This document shows, piece after piece, positions 21,696 through 34,439 of a stretch of 64,000 bases of DNA; positions within the stretch are counted from its first letter, which is position 1; each line of letters starts with the position of its first letter. Source of the DNA: Haberlea rhodopensis. Its lineage: Eukaryota; Streptophyta; Magnoliopsida; Lamiales; Gesneriaceae. The stretch spans positions 8,784,821-8,848,820 of the forward strand of contig CAJQUN010000003.1 of assembly GCA_907163345.1 (NCBI GenBank), read 5' to 3'. A model generated the notes under the pieces. The model was not told the origin of the DNA and did not search any database. It saw only the letters and a program-made list of their open reading frames with translations. The position numbers and the translations under genes are program-made.

Positions 21696-21975
21696 ATTAC
21701 TCTCCCTTATCAGAATCAACTACAGATGAATGAATCTAAGCACAGATCTTCCGAAATGGGAATCTTGAAAATCGCCACAATAAATGCTTTAAAATCCAAG
21801 CTTGAACCAACTTTCAATTGACAAGAAACAAACCCACTAAATCCAAAGGCAAGAAAATCACTTTTACAGAGTAGAAAAACTGAATTGAAAACCCAAAGAA
21901 TGAATCTTGATTCACAGAACGATTTCAAGAATCTCTCGAACCTTTTTGTAATTTAAATATATATAGTGGACACAT
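21696..21975 (-). promoter_or_regulatory. 5' leader and TATA box of the SMAX1-like gene
   Basis: Minus strand. A strong TATA-like run (ACTATATATATTTAAAT) lies at 21969-21953, about 260 bp before the ATG, leaving a pyrimidine-rich leader of roughly 230 nt. No upstream ATG-started ORF of note was found in the leader; the long open frame there starts only at TTG. Confidence 0.5.
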
Positions 21976-22111
21976 ATATATATTTTGTATAATTTTGTTC
22001 TCTCTGAGTTTAATGTGTTAGCTTTTAATTGTGTGAGACCAAAAAGCTGTGTAATAAATTCAACGCGAAAAGGAAAGATGAGACTCCTTCACAGTTCACA
22101 CAATCCCCAAT

Positions 22112-22130
22112 TCTCTCTCTCTCTCTCTCT
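22112..22130 (+). repeat. (CT)n microsatellite upstream of the SMAX1-like gene
   Basis: TCTCTCTCTCTCTCTCTCT, reading as (GA)n in the gene's direction, about 150 bp upstream of the TATA run. GA/CT tracts are common in plant promoters; a role here is only a guess. Confidence 0.8.
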
Positions 22131-23652
22131 AAAGGAGATGGATGATAACATGAAATTATTTTCAACTGCACCACCGTCGTCTCTTTCTAATTCAATGCAC
22201 CATAAAAAATCCCAATTTAAAATACCAATTTAAAAAGAAAAGGGGGTGACATCATTTTAATATATATATTTTTTTTTTCTTTTCTAAATGACACATTGAA
22301 GAAAGATCAGATGCAGGTGCCTATTTCATTCTATTTTTGTGGATGTAATATTTCATTCTTCAATAACCATTAAAACATTATAACAGATAAATACGTACAA
22401 ACTCGGATTTCAGAGTAGCCGAATACGCTCCTGATTTGAAATCTAAAAATATTTTTTAATACTACATTAAAATAGAAATCATGTATTCAAACTACTAAAG
22501 GTCATTAAATTTTATTTCATTAAGTAAACATTATTCAAGGTTTTTAGCTTTTGTTCCCAAAAATCTAATTCCTCAATTTCGTAAATCCATTGGTTTTAAG
22601 TGATATCGAGATCCAAGGAATCAATTCTTTACCTCTCAATCTGATGTTGGAAAAAAATAATTAGTCTTTATTAAAACAAAACATCGACTTATTCTATCAG
22701 ATTTACAGAATATATTCTTAAAAAGTGTCGGAAAATTGCTTAACGAATGGAAATTAAGCATTTGGAAAAACGAACGAAAACCGAGCACGAGGTTGCTGGA
22801 TGCAACATCGATTGCTGCCTGTGTAGTTTTTGCGATTGGGTGCATCTCTTCTCATGTAGATCTGGTTTTTTTGTGAAATGGTGCTTCCAAATGATATGTT
22901 TTAGTGATGTTTATTAATTTAGTAAAAATATAACAACCCTTTTTCGAATTAACATACTTTTGCAAAGATTAAATTCTAAGTTTTGACAGCAAAATTCTAT
23001 GCATTCTTCATCATATCATTCATATTCAAAGTTTCAGTGACTTTAAATCTTTGTAATTTAAGGATTCGTGATTTGAAGTGCTCATTCTATCACGAATCAT
23101 AATTGTTGTATATTAGGAAACGAATTGCCACTGAAATCGTAAGCACCCGTGCGTAAAAGTATCGTTTTAAGAATTAAAGGAAATTACAAATCTCATATCA
23201 ACAAATGTTATTTATGTTATATTGTAACTTTACTTTGTTTCATCCCAAAAATACATCCCAGAAATATTTTACCAACAAAAACAATACACAAATTTCCCAT
23301 CAATATAATAATATGTGCAACTCATAATATTTGAAAGGTTGAATAGACGAAGAATGGGGAATTTTTAGGAAAAAGGGACATAGAAGTACTTTCAGATGCT
23401 ATAATTTCGGGGGGGAAATATGCTTTCTTGGCAAAGCGATCGTCCCAACTTTTCTGTTTAAGCTCTTTTTTTTTTAATTAGGGTATCGTGGTGTTGTTTA
23501 TTGGATAATTAAATGTTACAAGTAACATGATGTTCTACTCTTGCATCAACAGATATAATTATGAAGTGGAAATAAAGATAAATGAACCTTTTTGGATGAG
23601 ATTCACGACTAGTAAAGATTACTTTATCCAACTCCTTTTCCATCTCTCCCTC
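22131..23652. other. Non-coding stretch
   Basis: AT-rich, no gene or strong repeat recognised. Probably holds the distal promoter of the SMAX1-like gene. Confidence 0.45.
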
Positions 23653-23899
23653 TCTCCATTGTTTTTTTTTTAATATCTTGGTATCCGTCCCGAAGATCGA
23701 ATAATACGGGGAACCAATCACACCGTTCACTAGCGGGGGAACAATTGAAGTCGGAGCTTTACGCAACCGTATGGACTGGCCCCGTAGGAATTTATAGCAT
23801 CATGGAAGTTTCGAACCTATGACCTAGAGATGAGCAATATTCATAAGTTTAAGACCTCTACCACCTGGCCAACCCCTTCGGGTTTCCCTTTCTCTATTG
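23653..23899 (-). mobile_element. tRNA-derived SINE with flanking target duplication
   Basis: Read on the minus strand from 23890: a polymerase III A box (TGGCCAGGTGGTAGAGG, about 23873-23857), a B box (GGTTCGAAACT, about 23819-23809), a body of about 200 bp and an A-tail (poly-T on plus, 23662-23671). Near-perfect 9-bp target duplications flank it: TCTCCATTG at 23653-23661 and TCTCTATTG at 23891-23899. Length and layout are typical of a plant SINE. Confidence 0.8.
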
Positions 23900-24896
23900 T
23901 ATCCATCTGTTACTATAAATTACCACTTTTTTTTAACTATTTTTGTTCTTATATTAACTTTCATATTTCCTTTTAGACAAATAAAAACACCCATTTGCAA
24001 AGAGTGCGTATAATTTTTGGCTTTTGAAATCAAATGTTGCTATCAGATCAATTTATTGAAATTCCAAATCACGCTCGATTTTAATTTAACTTTATGTCGA
24101 TGGATGCGCGCTTGTTTTAGAAGATTGTTGTACACTTATTTAATATTTGATTTGATTTTGTAACACACATAAATTCAATAAATATACGAATATTATATAA
24201 ATTTTGAATTTAATTTGAAAAAAAAATATTATATATAATTAATTAATTTGTATTTTTGCAATTATGTAGGGAAGGGGGTAGTTGAATAATTAATCACTTG
24301 AGTTTGCCTTTAAACCAAAACCAATTTTCAACTTTTCACACGCAACTTACTGCGAAAAAGTGGAGTGTGGCACCGCTATTACCTTTTCTTACTTACTCTT
24401 CCTTTCCAACTTTTCCATCACTTTCTTTATCTACTTTTTAATTATTCCACGTTAAAAAGGGGGAGTTGATTCAAAGTAATGACAGTCACCTTTTGTTTTC
24501 TTTCGACAAAATCAAATATAAACTTTTTTACAAAAAAAAAAATTTATATTCTCTCCTCGAGAAGAAGATCAAGTTCTTGACTTGAAAATTATAAACCGTG
24601 TTTGATTTTCTTTTTAGACTTTGTGTTTCTTAAGAATATCGATTGAAAATAATATTATCTATGGTTTTTTTGAAAATATAATTTTATACAAATTTTATTG
24701 AGAATGTATTTGAATCTTTGATTATTGATAGAATGTGCATGTTGCGTGTATATATATTTTGGATAGTTTATTGATTAGTTTCAATCTAAGATTATAATAT
24801 CCTAATTTATCTATTATTATTATTATTAAACGCATAATAAAAAATATATAAAGACAAATTTGCACCAATTTACGTAAATAAGCTTATTAAGAAATA
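23900..24896. other. Non-coding stretch
   Basis: AT-rich; only short (TTA)n near 24814-24830 and homopolymer runs. No gene seen. Confidence 0.45.
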
Positions 24897-24901
24897 TATG
24901 A

Positions 24902-25523
24902 TGATGTCATATGATATATTGGATTTCTCGGGTAAAATCCCCTGTAAAAACCGAACAAACAGATGGTAGCCGAACAAACAGATGGTAACCGAACAACAAT
25001 GCACCGAATATATTATAGCTGAAAGGCTGTCAAACCTTGCTCGATTTAATGGTCAAAGATTAGCGAAAGATCCGGCTATAACCAACTAATTAACCGACGG
25101 AGATAAACGTGTGTTAAAGGGGTGCGGATTTCTCGGACACACTTGCCACAATTAACGCCACGATCAGGGGAGATCATGTTCTAAGCTTTCCCGCCAATAA
25201 AACACTGAAATTGGCCCTATAAATAGAGGCTGAGAGTTTCATCACAAAGGTTGGGGCTTTTTTAATAACAGCGGTCTCCGAAGAGAACATTATTTTGTAT
25301 GTTCGGTCACCTCTTGTTACTTTTCCAGATATTCTCGAGTGTTGATTTTTCATTTAGATATTGTAATAAATAAGAAGAGTGATTAGTACAAATTATATTG
25401 GACTTGGGTCCCGTGGTTTTTTCCTCAATTCGAGGGTTTTTCACGTAAAAAATCTTGGTGTTTTTCTTTTATTTTTCGCAAACACTTAAATCTGCCGAAC
25501 CCGAAAAAAATCGAAACACATCA
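24902..25523 (+). repeat. 5' LTR of copy C
   Basis: Contains a direct 19-bp duplication, CCGAACAAACAGATGGTAG at 24951-24969 and again at 24970-24988, not present in the 3' LTR. TATA box CTATAAATA at about 25221. Confidence 0.9.
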
Positions 25524-25605
25524 TTGACGCCGTTCGTGGGAATTTTTTTAGAGAAAAGACGTTGAAGTAAGAAAAAATTTCATCCTGCAAAAAGTTCAAG
25601 GAAAA

Positions 25606-28101
25606 ATGGTCAAGAGTAAGGGCCGTGGACAAACTTCGAGGGGGAATATACTAAGCCCCCTCCCTATTCGTTCCCGGCACAGGAAGAGGAGGAAGGGGCA
25701 GAGTCATCTCAAAATGTTCCCCGGGCATTTCCTGCTGGGGGAATGCCCATGGAACAGTTAACTGTGGTAATAGCCAGAACTATGGGATAAGTCATGAAGC
25801 AGTTTATGACTCCGCCCCAGCCAGAGAAAACCGAGGAAGAGGAAGAAGATCTAGCATCTTCAAAGGAGCCAAAGGAAAGTGCGAAAGAGATAAAAGATCC
25901 CTCTACTCATATGAGGGGGGAGCTGACAAAGCTTTACACCACTAGATGGAGGACTTAAATGACGAGTTGGAGCAGATGCGTAAAAAATGGAGGGGCTTAT
26001 ATATCCAGCATGAATGGGGATCCCGTTTGCTCCCGAAGTTATCAATGATCCCCTAACCATCCAATTTCCGAACTTTGAGTGTTGGAAATTACGATGGTGG
26101 CACAGATCCTGGGGAATACTTGTCCCGGTTTGAGAACGCTCCACTCCTTCATCAACTTACAAACGGAGTGAAGTGTAAAGTCTTTTTGACCACTTTTGCT
26201 GGAGCTGCACAATCTTGGTTTAATCAGTAGCCGTCGGGCTTCCTAGATATTTCTCTAAATTCAGCTCACTATTCCTTCATCAGTTTGCAAGCAGTAGAAG
26301 TTGCAAGAGAACAACCCTTAGTCTGTTCGGACTCAAAGGAATCTCTTCGAGAATTTTTGAAGAAATTCAATCAAGCATGCCTGGATGTCCCTCACGTTAC
26401 TTCAGAATTACTGATCAGCGCCTTTACTCAGGGGCTGAGAGAAGGAGACATGTTCAGGTCTTTAGCAAAGAAGTCGCCTTCATATTATGACGAACTACTG
26501 GGAGAGCTTCTAAATATATCAATTTAGAAGAAGCCCAAAAGATGAAGCAGAGTAGAGATGCAAAACCTGGTGGTGAACTCAATAGGAGGGATAAGCAAGT
26601 GGAACAACCCAAGAGGAACTTTGATCAATATCTTTCGATTAGGTCTCATCGGGAAGTAGCCATGGATCAAATAATACCGAAAGGGGTCGGGGTGGATCAT
26701 ACAGATGAGGGCCATTCCGAGGAGAATATTTTCGAGGACGATGAGCTGGTAGATTTGGGGGAAGGCAAGGACCCCATGATGGGCTGATTGGTAATTAATC
26801 GCTTTCCTCTGAAAAATGGCAATCCGGAAAGGGGGCACCTCAGCCAGTACCGTGGGCAGTTCGAGGAGGAAGGCCAGAAGAAGATAGTCAAGCCGTCGGA
26901 GAGGTGGCCTTAAATAATGATCGAGGAACTATACATATGATCTCTGGGGGAATGTCAGGTGGGCTAACAGAGCAAGAAAAAGTCATGTTCGAAAGCCCCA
27001 AGTACTATCCATCGACCCAGATTACACACCAGAAAGCCCTTCTATATTTTTCGGACACGAAGATTTGCGGGGGATTCACTTCCCCCATGAAGATGCATTG
27101 GTTATCTATGCCACAATAGCCAATTACTACGTACAGAGAATTTTCGTAGACACGGGGAGCTCAGCTGATGTGCTTTTCTTCAGCACCTTGACCCAGATGG
27201 AGTTGGGAAGCATAGCCATACAAAAGGTAAACACCTCGCTGCATGGATTTGCCGGGGAGATTGTAAGCCCGATGGGGCAGGTGTCTTTACCAGTTACGTT
27301 GGGTGAAGAACCGATGATAAGAACCAATATAATCAATTTCCTCATAGTGGATGAGCCATCATCATATAACATCATACTGGGCCGACCAGCATTAGCTGCT
27401 TTCAAGCAGTGGCATCTACGTATCACCTATCAATAAAATTTCCAGTTGGCGAGGAAGTGGGGCGAGTTAGAGGAGATCAAAACTCCTCGAGAAAATGTTA
27501 TGTGCAAGTATTGAGGCAAGAGAAAGAGCAGAAGAAAGAGGTGGGCGAATGGGGAGAAAGCAATAAGAGGAAGCGTGAAAATATGGAGGTTGAGGAGCGA
27601 GTAACTCCCGCAGAGGAATTTCTAACAATCGAACTGGGTCATTCTACTCAAACCACCAGAGTGGGATCCCAGTTAGGTCCCGAGCTGCAGAGAAGAGTGA
27701 TTGATTGCTTGAGTCATAATGTGAATGTGTTCGCTTGGAGTACCTCTGACATAGTCGGGATAAAGCATGAGATTGCCAAACACCATCTTAATGTTCACCC
27801 TAACGCTCGAGTAATCAAGCAGAAAATGAGGTATTTTGGGCCCGAGAAGGATGCAATTATTGCCAAGCAAGTAGAAGAATTGTTGTGAGCAGGCCACGTG
27901 CGAGAAATCAATTTCCCCACATGGCTTTCAAATGTAGTCATGGTAACCAAGCCAGGAAATAAATGGAGGATGTGTGTGAAGTTCCGAGGTGTTAATAAAG
28001 GGTATCCCAAGGATTGCTACCCGCTGCCGAGGATCGATCAGCTAGCGGATTCTACTGCAGGACATGAACTGCTATGTCTTATGGATGCGTATCAGGGATA
28101 T
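25606..28101 (+). pseudogene. gag-protease-RT remnant of copy C
   Basis: Begins at ATG 25606 (MVKSKGRGQ). Segments align to copy A: gag core (26285-26600), protease FVDTGSSADVLF (about 27145), the linker, and RT start up to LMDAYQGY. Several in-frame stops and shifts, for example TAA at 25788, frame changes near 26510 and 27410, and TGA at 27886. The frame ends at the internal deletion junction. No active product is possible. Confidence 0.88.
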
Positions 28102-28305
28102 CAGTCGTTAAATCCACGCGCGTCCGAATTAAACTAATGGACGGTTGCAGATATGCCTCGGGAAACGAAACGTCGTGCGGCGTTTGAAATGTTTGAGCGG
28201 GAAAAAAGAGCGACAAAACCCGAGCAGGTCAAGATTTGGATTTTACCCGAAGTGAATAGAATAAGACTTCAATACTATCGTCTTGAATTACTTCAGGGGG
28301 TGAGG

Positions 28306-28919
28306 TGATGTCATATGACATATTGGCCTTCTCGGGTAAAATCCCTGCAAGAAACCGAACAAACAAATGGTAACCGAACAACAATGCACCGAACAGATTA
28401 TAGCTGAACGGCTGTCAACCCCTGCTCGGTTTAATGGTCAAAAATTAGCTGAAGACCCGGCTATAACCAACTAATTAACCGGCGGAGATAAACGTGTGTT
28501 AAAGATGTGCAGATTTCTCGGACACACTTGCCACAATTAACGCCACGATCAGGGGAGATCGTGTTATAAGCTTTCCCGCCAATAAAACACTGAAATTGGC
28601 CCTATAAATCGAGGCTGAGAGTTTCATCACAGAGGTTGGGACTTTTTTAGGAAAAGATGACTCCGAAGAGAACTTTATTTTGTCTATTCGTCATCTCTTG
28701 TTACTTTTCCAGATATTCTCAAGTGTTGATTTTTCATTTAGATATTGTGTAAAGTCTTGTAATAAATAAAAAGAGTGACTAATGCAAATTATATTGGACT
28801 TGAGTTCCGTGATTTTTTTCCTCAATTCGAGGGTTTTCCACGTAAAAAATCTTGGTGTTTTTCTTTTATTTTCCACAAACACTTAAATCTATCGAACGCG
28901 GAAAAACCGAAACACGTCA
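28306..28919 (+). repeat. 3' LTR of copy C
   Basis: 614 bp, preceded by the purine tract CAGGGGGTGAGG. TATA box CTATAAATC at about 28601. Confidence 0.9.
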
Positions 28920-28924
28920 TATGA

Positions 28925-29260
28925 TATGGAGATTCACGATGCTGGATGATTTCGGATCACAAGAAGTAGACTCCGAACAACAAATGTCGAAGTGGTTATG
29001 CTTATGGTTCCCGAATAAAGTATGACGAGCAGAGTAAGTCTGAAAGTCAAAAAAATTGCTCGCAACATGCCCAGAAAATCCGCACCCATTACTTATCATT
29101 AATGCACATGCAATCGTCCGTGTTGACTAGCCGTTGCACTCAGGTCTTGAGCCGTGGGCCGAGGAGGCACCTGCTCAGCTTGGATCACATTGTTCGGCTT
29201 TGACTTGTAACGTTCTTCCGCGAAATCGAGACAACTTGGATTTTATCTGATGTGATGTGT
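28925..29260. other. GC-richer block next to copy C, unclassified
   Basis: Starts CATATGATATGG, contains CCGAACAAC and a G/C-rich stretch (GAGCCGTGGGCCGAGGAGG). It has the flavour of another retroelement LTR but no ends or matches to the LTRs in this window could be fixed. Confidence 0.3.
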
Positions 29261-32200
29261 TCTCCCATTAATCAGATTTTACTAATATATATTTAAATAA
29301 TAATAATTATGAAGTATTTGAAATGAAAATATTTGACATGCCGAACAAATTTTTTTTTGTTGGAAACTATTGTTTTTTGATCATATAGACAAATATACAA
29401 ATAACTTAAGCCTATGTTCCTTTGTATACATTTTGGGCCTACCGAAAGACAATCCCTTTTTATGCAACACTCGATTAAAGTTTAGTTATCATAAGATTTC
29501 ATTATAACAGCGTGCCTCGCATCTGGGAAGCAGTCATGTAAAATAATAATTAATTTTATTATGAAATTATCTTTAAAAAAATTGTAATTTGTTATAAGCA
29601 GTATATTATTTAGGAGCATTAAAAAGTCTTTAATTTGGTAGTAGTTGCATGTAGAGTATGCAGTCTTTGGTCGTCCTCTAATAGGAGCAGCTTACTTTCA
29701 AATTGTACAAATTAGTTTATGTGGACTCTACGTCTCTGCCCAAGAATAAAATTACAAAAAACAAAAAAAAAAAAGTTATTATTGAATAAGAATATAATCC
29801 CACTTCAAGATATAATTTCTACTGTCTGACAGAGTCGAAATGTTCTTGTATATCATATGAGATAGTGCATCATGTGGTAGATTATATTCCCAATATTAGA
29901 TGATAATATACTCAATGGATGATTGGATCTAATCTATGAGACACTATCCCATAATTAGCAAAAAACAAACCGACAGAGTCATATGGAGAAAGAAACGAAG
30001 GGCTAAGTTCTATTTAAGATTGATAGATTTGAAGATAAATATTTTATATTTATAACAAATAAATTTATTGGTTTGTTTGGATTCTCAATTATTTATTTTA
30101 TGAATCATTATGATGGATTTAAAATTTATTTTAATATATAGTCATTTGAAAAAAAAAAGTCAAATATTTCTCCAATCAAAAAATTTACAATTCATATACA
30201 AGCTTATGTTTTAGCTTTTCAAATTTAAAAAGGTAAACAAACTGGCCCATAATGATTTCATCTCTCTTTTTTTCCTTTTTGTTTTCCCAAAGAATTTTAC
30301 CAAAATGGTTAGCTTTATGGGATTTTGATCACGACTCTTGCAAGTTCATGCGTCTACAAACTTTGTTGGCTAAACTTCTTTTTTCGTTTCATAAGGATTT
30401 TGTATATACGAAATATTTAATTATAAAAAGGCTGATGTCTTGAAAGTATAAAATAATATTCTCATATTTTTCTAACAATAGTAAAACATAAAAATAATTT
30501 TTGAAAAAACATCATACATGTCGAGTACCACTTATTCTATCTCATATTAAATAAATTAAAATAAACAATGGAAAATCCAAGGACTTTCAGAAACACCTCA
30601 AATCAGACTATATTTCTGGTCGTACTTTTATACACCCGATCTTATAAACACCAATACACATACAAAAATATACATATATATTTATGTATCTTAATCTTTA
30701 CAAATACTCTGTTCATATAAATATTTTCCCTATTTTACATAACGAACGCAAAAGCCTTCTTATTACATAGGGGAAGTTTTCAAAACTACTATTTATACTT
30801 ATCTGAACTGTCACATCAAATACGACAGCTTAACTAACTTCATAAACATAGTAGAAGCGGTGGTCACGCTGAACAAAAATATCCTAACTAACCTTTGGGT
30901 TGATGTTGTCCTTAAATACGACATTCGATAGTCTTTATGTTATCCCCAATTGGGTTTGATGTTACCCTTAGATGTAATATCATTATGTGTAGATCAAATC
31001 ATACATTGAAAATATTCAATTTGTAAGATGGATATACCCCAATGCAGCGTCACTGGGAATAACATCTACACATCCCCAACATTCACCATGAACCATGTCG
31101 GTTTTTCATTATCAATCTCAATCTCATCAAAAAAGACTTATAAGTGACGAGTGTTGGGAATCTTGTGTTGTTGCTATCTTCTTACCTTAAAAGCATCAAT
31201 ACCATATACGTTATACATCAGATATATTGTGTAGATATCTTCAAGGACACACAAAATATATACCAAGTATGTGGTACAGATGAGGGCTGCATCAAGTGAA
31301 TACAATAGTAATTTTAACAAATGAACAATAATAAGCTATTACGACTTTTCGGTGTGAAAATAAAAAATAGAACATGGCAACATTTTGTCACAATTGTCAA
31401 AACCATTTCCTCGTCATGTCATAATTTGATTCATATTTGTACCAACTTATCAAGGCTTCCAATTGACCCTCGTTTTTTTAACTATTTAATTTATCTTCTA
31501 TGCTATATTTTTTAAAATATTTTTTAATTAAAAATTGAAGGATGAAGTTAATTCTAGGAAGAGATAATGTTTTACACGAAAATAATTTTATAATTTTTTT
31601 GGTCATTACCAAGATAAATTTGAGTCAGGGTTCTCTATGGAGCAAAGAACCAAAAGTGTAGCTTTCAAAACCAAAAACCATATGGCTTAGTTTGATTTTT
31701 TCAAGTCTTTAGAATTTTGTATCAAAATGACGCAAAATGGTTTAGCTTTTGAGGATTCTTAACTTTTAATTTTCTTTCCACTACTTTATTTGCGTAGACC
31801 AAAAATCATCGGCCGGCTTATAATTCTTCTCCTTTTCGCCTTTTGGCAACGCACGCTTTTTCACTTGCCATGACACGTTTTTCGAGAGTGCGTGTGAGAA
31901 GAAAGTATATCTTTTTCAGGTTAAAAGGTTGGAATGCAAATGCAATGAAATATGACGTGTTTTTTATTCAGAAAATAATATTTAGTAACTAGATATAGAA
32001 TCATATGTTCAAAACAAAAAAACAGTTAATTAAAAAAGTATATATTTAGAATAATTAGATATATGAATAACACAACCATTATAAAATATACAATTGTTAT
32101 TATAAATCTAATTATTTAATTTTTTTAAAAAAAACTTAAATAATTTTGAAAATATGAACTGTTATATTAATAATTTGACAAAATTAAGATGTCAATTTAT

Positions 32201-32352
32201 AAAGAATTTAGTTTCACATTATTATATCATTAACTTTGAAATTGTTTTATGCATTTTATAAGTATAAGCAAATGAATCATGTTCAACACCCTATTCTACA
32301 CATTGAACTAATAGGAAAATATTGCTATGAACAGGGTCTGACACATACACCA

Positions 32353-32396
<44 letters not shown>

Positions 32397-33450
32397 GTGT
32401 GTCTTGTTGTATGAAAGACCCATTTTATACAATACAAACTTCTATCGAAGCCCATGAGATAAAAGCTTGCTGGTTGTTCCAGACAAAGCTCTCCAGAGAC
32501 TATACTTTTCGTCTAATAATGCCACAAGGGACTGACATAACAAATAACCAAAATCACGGAACTTTAGAATCATTTTTAGGATTTTTGGTGGATTTTAGGG
32601 TCCAAAATGATTTGAGACAGTGAGTCTCATATAAAAATATGTGGAACCCACTGCCACAAATGATTTTGGATCATTGATACTACAGTCAAGGTAAATACTG
32701 ACTTATCCTGACTATGCATCGAAATTTCCCAAAAAAAAGTGTTGCATGGCCAAAACGTTGCCTGATCAACTTAACCAGCCAAAAGAGTCACCTTCTATAA
32801 AAGAACCATATTCATTTTTACAACCCTGGTTTTACTTGGGCTAACGTGTAAGCTTGTGCATAATTGAGAGTCCCCGTGGAATACATGAGTATTAAATATA
32901 GATTTTTACTTAAAAAATTATTGCCACCTTATATAATTTAAATATGTGTTCTCAATATTTTCTATATATTTTAGTATATTGGAGTATACAATGCGTGTGT
33001 TTAGAATATATATATTTTTTTCTATATAGTAATATTTATGTAAAATAAATATATTTTATAAAAGTTTTTTTTTGTTTATATTATATATTTTGTTGTTGTT
33101 TCAGGGTTACGATTTTTTGTGATTTGATGAAGGTAATTTTATAAAAGAAATTATTTATAAAGCCTCTAAGGACCTTACTTTTAATAACTAGTATAAATTT
33201 TAATTAATCACTTGATTTTGACGTAAACCATTCTATCTAATATCTATTACTCTATTAGAGATTACTAAACTTGATATTGACAGGAATTACACAAAATTTT
33301 AATGTCAGCACAACATCAAGTGGGAAATTAATGGGTTTATTAATAATCAGCCATTAGCATTCGTCATTAATACCTTTTCAGATCAGAAGTATTCGATACG
33401 TCATTAAAGATAAGGACAAACAATAAAGGACGATGACCAAGTATACGTCG
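29261..33450. other. Non-coding stretch
   Basis: About 4.2 kb of AT-rich DNA without a supportable gene. Landmarks: a (TA)n microsatellite at 32359-32391 and a small block at 31020-31080 (GCAGCGTCACTGGGAATAAC) that resembles blocks at 5520-5550 and 52010-52040. Confidence 0.45.
32359..32391 (+). repeat. (TA)n microsatellite
   Basis: An uninterrupted AT dinucleotide run of about 33 bases between CACACA and TTTGTGTGTG, so the whole block can fold on itself. Confidence 0.9.
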
Positions 33451-33459
33451 TGTATGGAG

Positions 33460-33675
33460 TGAAAAGTAGTATATAGGTATAAGTACAATGTGTTTGAACC
33501 AAAAGATCATAAGTTCAATTCTTGTCTCTGTCTCTCTCAGTTCGTATCTGTCGCACCAGGCTTGTCTAATACGATTTACCTGGCTAGCATAGTATGTAGG
33601 TAATTACGTCAGTCCTAAGATTTACCAATATGCACCCTACGGGTAGCGGCTGCGATTTCCCACGTTATAAAAAAT
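33460..33675 (+). mobile_element. SINE-like element
   Basis: A B-box-like AAGTTCAATTC at about 33511-33521 followed by a body containing CACCAGGCTTGTCTAATACG, TTACCTGGCTAGC and GGGTAGCGGCTGCGATTTCC, then an A-rich tail at 33667. This body is familiar from plant tRNA-derived SINEs. The A box and the left end are unclear and no target duplication was fixed. Confidence 0.5.
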
Positions 33676-33910
33676 ATATATAATATAAATGTATTGTTCT
33701 CATTTTATCAGAAATATATAAATAAAATTTATAGAAAATATAAAACTATACTTCATATAATAGTATTATTATATTCTACTAATAATTTATATTTGTAGTA
33801 AATTTATTAGCTGTAGCATAATAATTAATTATAGTAAATGTGTGGGTTCACTGACTTTGAAAAGCATTTATCAAAACTTTTGTCAAGTAAGCGAATCCAT
33901 TGGGACCTCT

Positions 33911-34439
33911 CAATATAGACAAGGGTAAATACCTGACACGTTTAAAGTTTAACAATTTTAGCGCTTCGCATCGTAATCTTTTAAAACGTCTATTTAATTC
34001 CTGAATAATTTTAAATATGGTGTATTTAACCCCCTAAATAATATTTGGGAACAATTTTCCCAAATATTCTGGCTGTAAATTTTCTCACATGCGTTGCACA
34101 CGCCATAGTCGAGGGTATGTGTCTCTTTTCATATATTTTCTGCAGACATTTTACGAGCATATCCATCAAAAAATAAATGAAAATGAATTTTACGAGTATA
34201 CCAACAGTCGATAAATTGTACTAGTAAAATTCATGTAGAAAATACATGAAAAATACACATACACTCGACAGTGGTATATGCGACACACGTGAGAGAATTT
34301 GCAGACAGAATATTCGAAAAAATTATTCCCAAATATTGTTTAGGACACTACTTAAAATTATTCAGAGGTGCAATGCATGTTTGAAAGATTAGGGGGTGAA
34401 GTGTTAAATGTGAGTGCCCACTTTTTACAATATACACAA
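33911..34439. mobile_element. Fold-back MITE, Mutator-like
   Basis: The two halves (about 33923-34165 and 34180-34427) are reverse complements of each other with moderate decay, giving one long imperfect palindrome; for example AATATTTGGGAACAATTTT on the left pairs with AAAATTATTCCCAAATATT on the right. Flanks CAATATAGACAA (33911-33922) and CAATATACACAA (34428-34439) match at 11 of 12 bases, in the 9-11 bp range of Mutator target duplications. No coding capacity. Confidence 0.65.

Larger units (their letters stand above)
24902..28919 (+). mobile_element. Tat-lineage LTR retrotransposon, copy C, internally deleted
   Basis: Related to A and B but clearly diverged. LTRs 24902-25523 (622 bp) and 28306-28919 (614 bp), TGATGT start, CA end, perfect 5-bp target duplication TATGA at 24897-24901 and 28920-28924. 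The interior keeps a PBS-like stretch (TTGACGCCGTTCGTGGG), decayed gag, protease and the start of RT, then jumps at about 28102 (after LMDAYQGY) to sequence matching copy A around 15530, just upstream of the 3' LTR. The rest of RT, both RNases H, integrase, tandem array and aORF are missing. The LTRs differ at many sites (several per cent by eye), so it is older than A and B. Confidence 0.92.

Noticed and set aside
21716..21928. Open frame in the 5' leader of the SMAX1-like gene that could be an upstream ORF
   Set aside because: It opens at TTG and contains no ATG, so no upstream start codon supports it.
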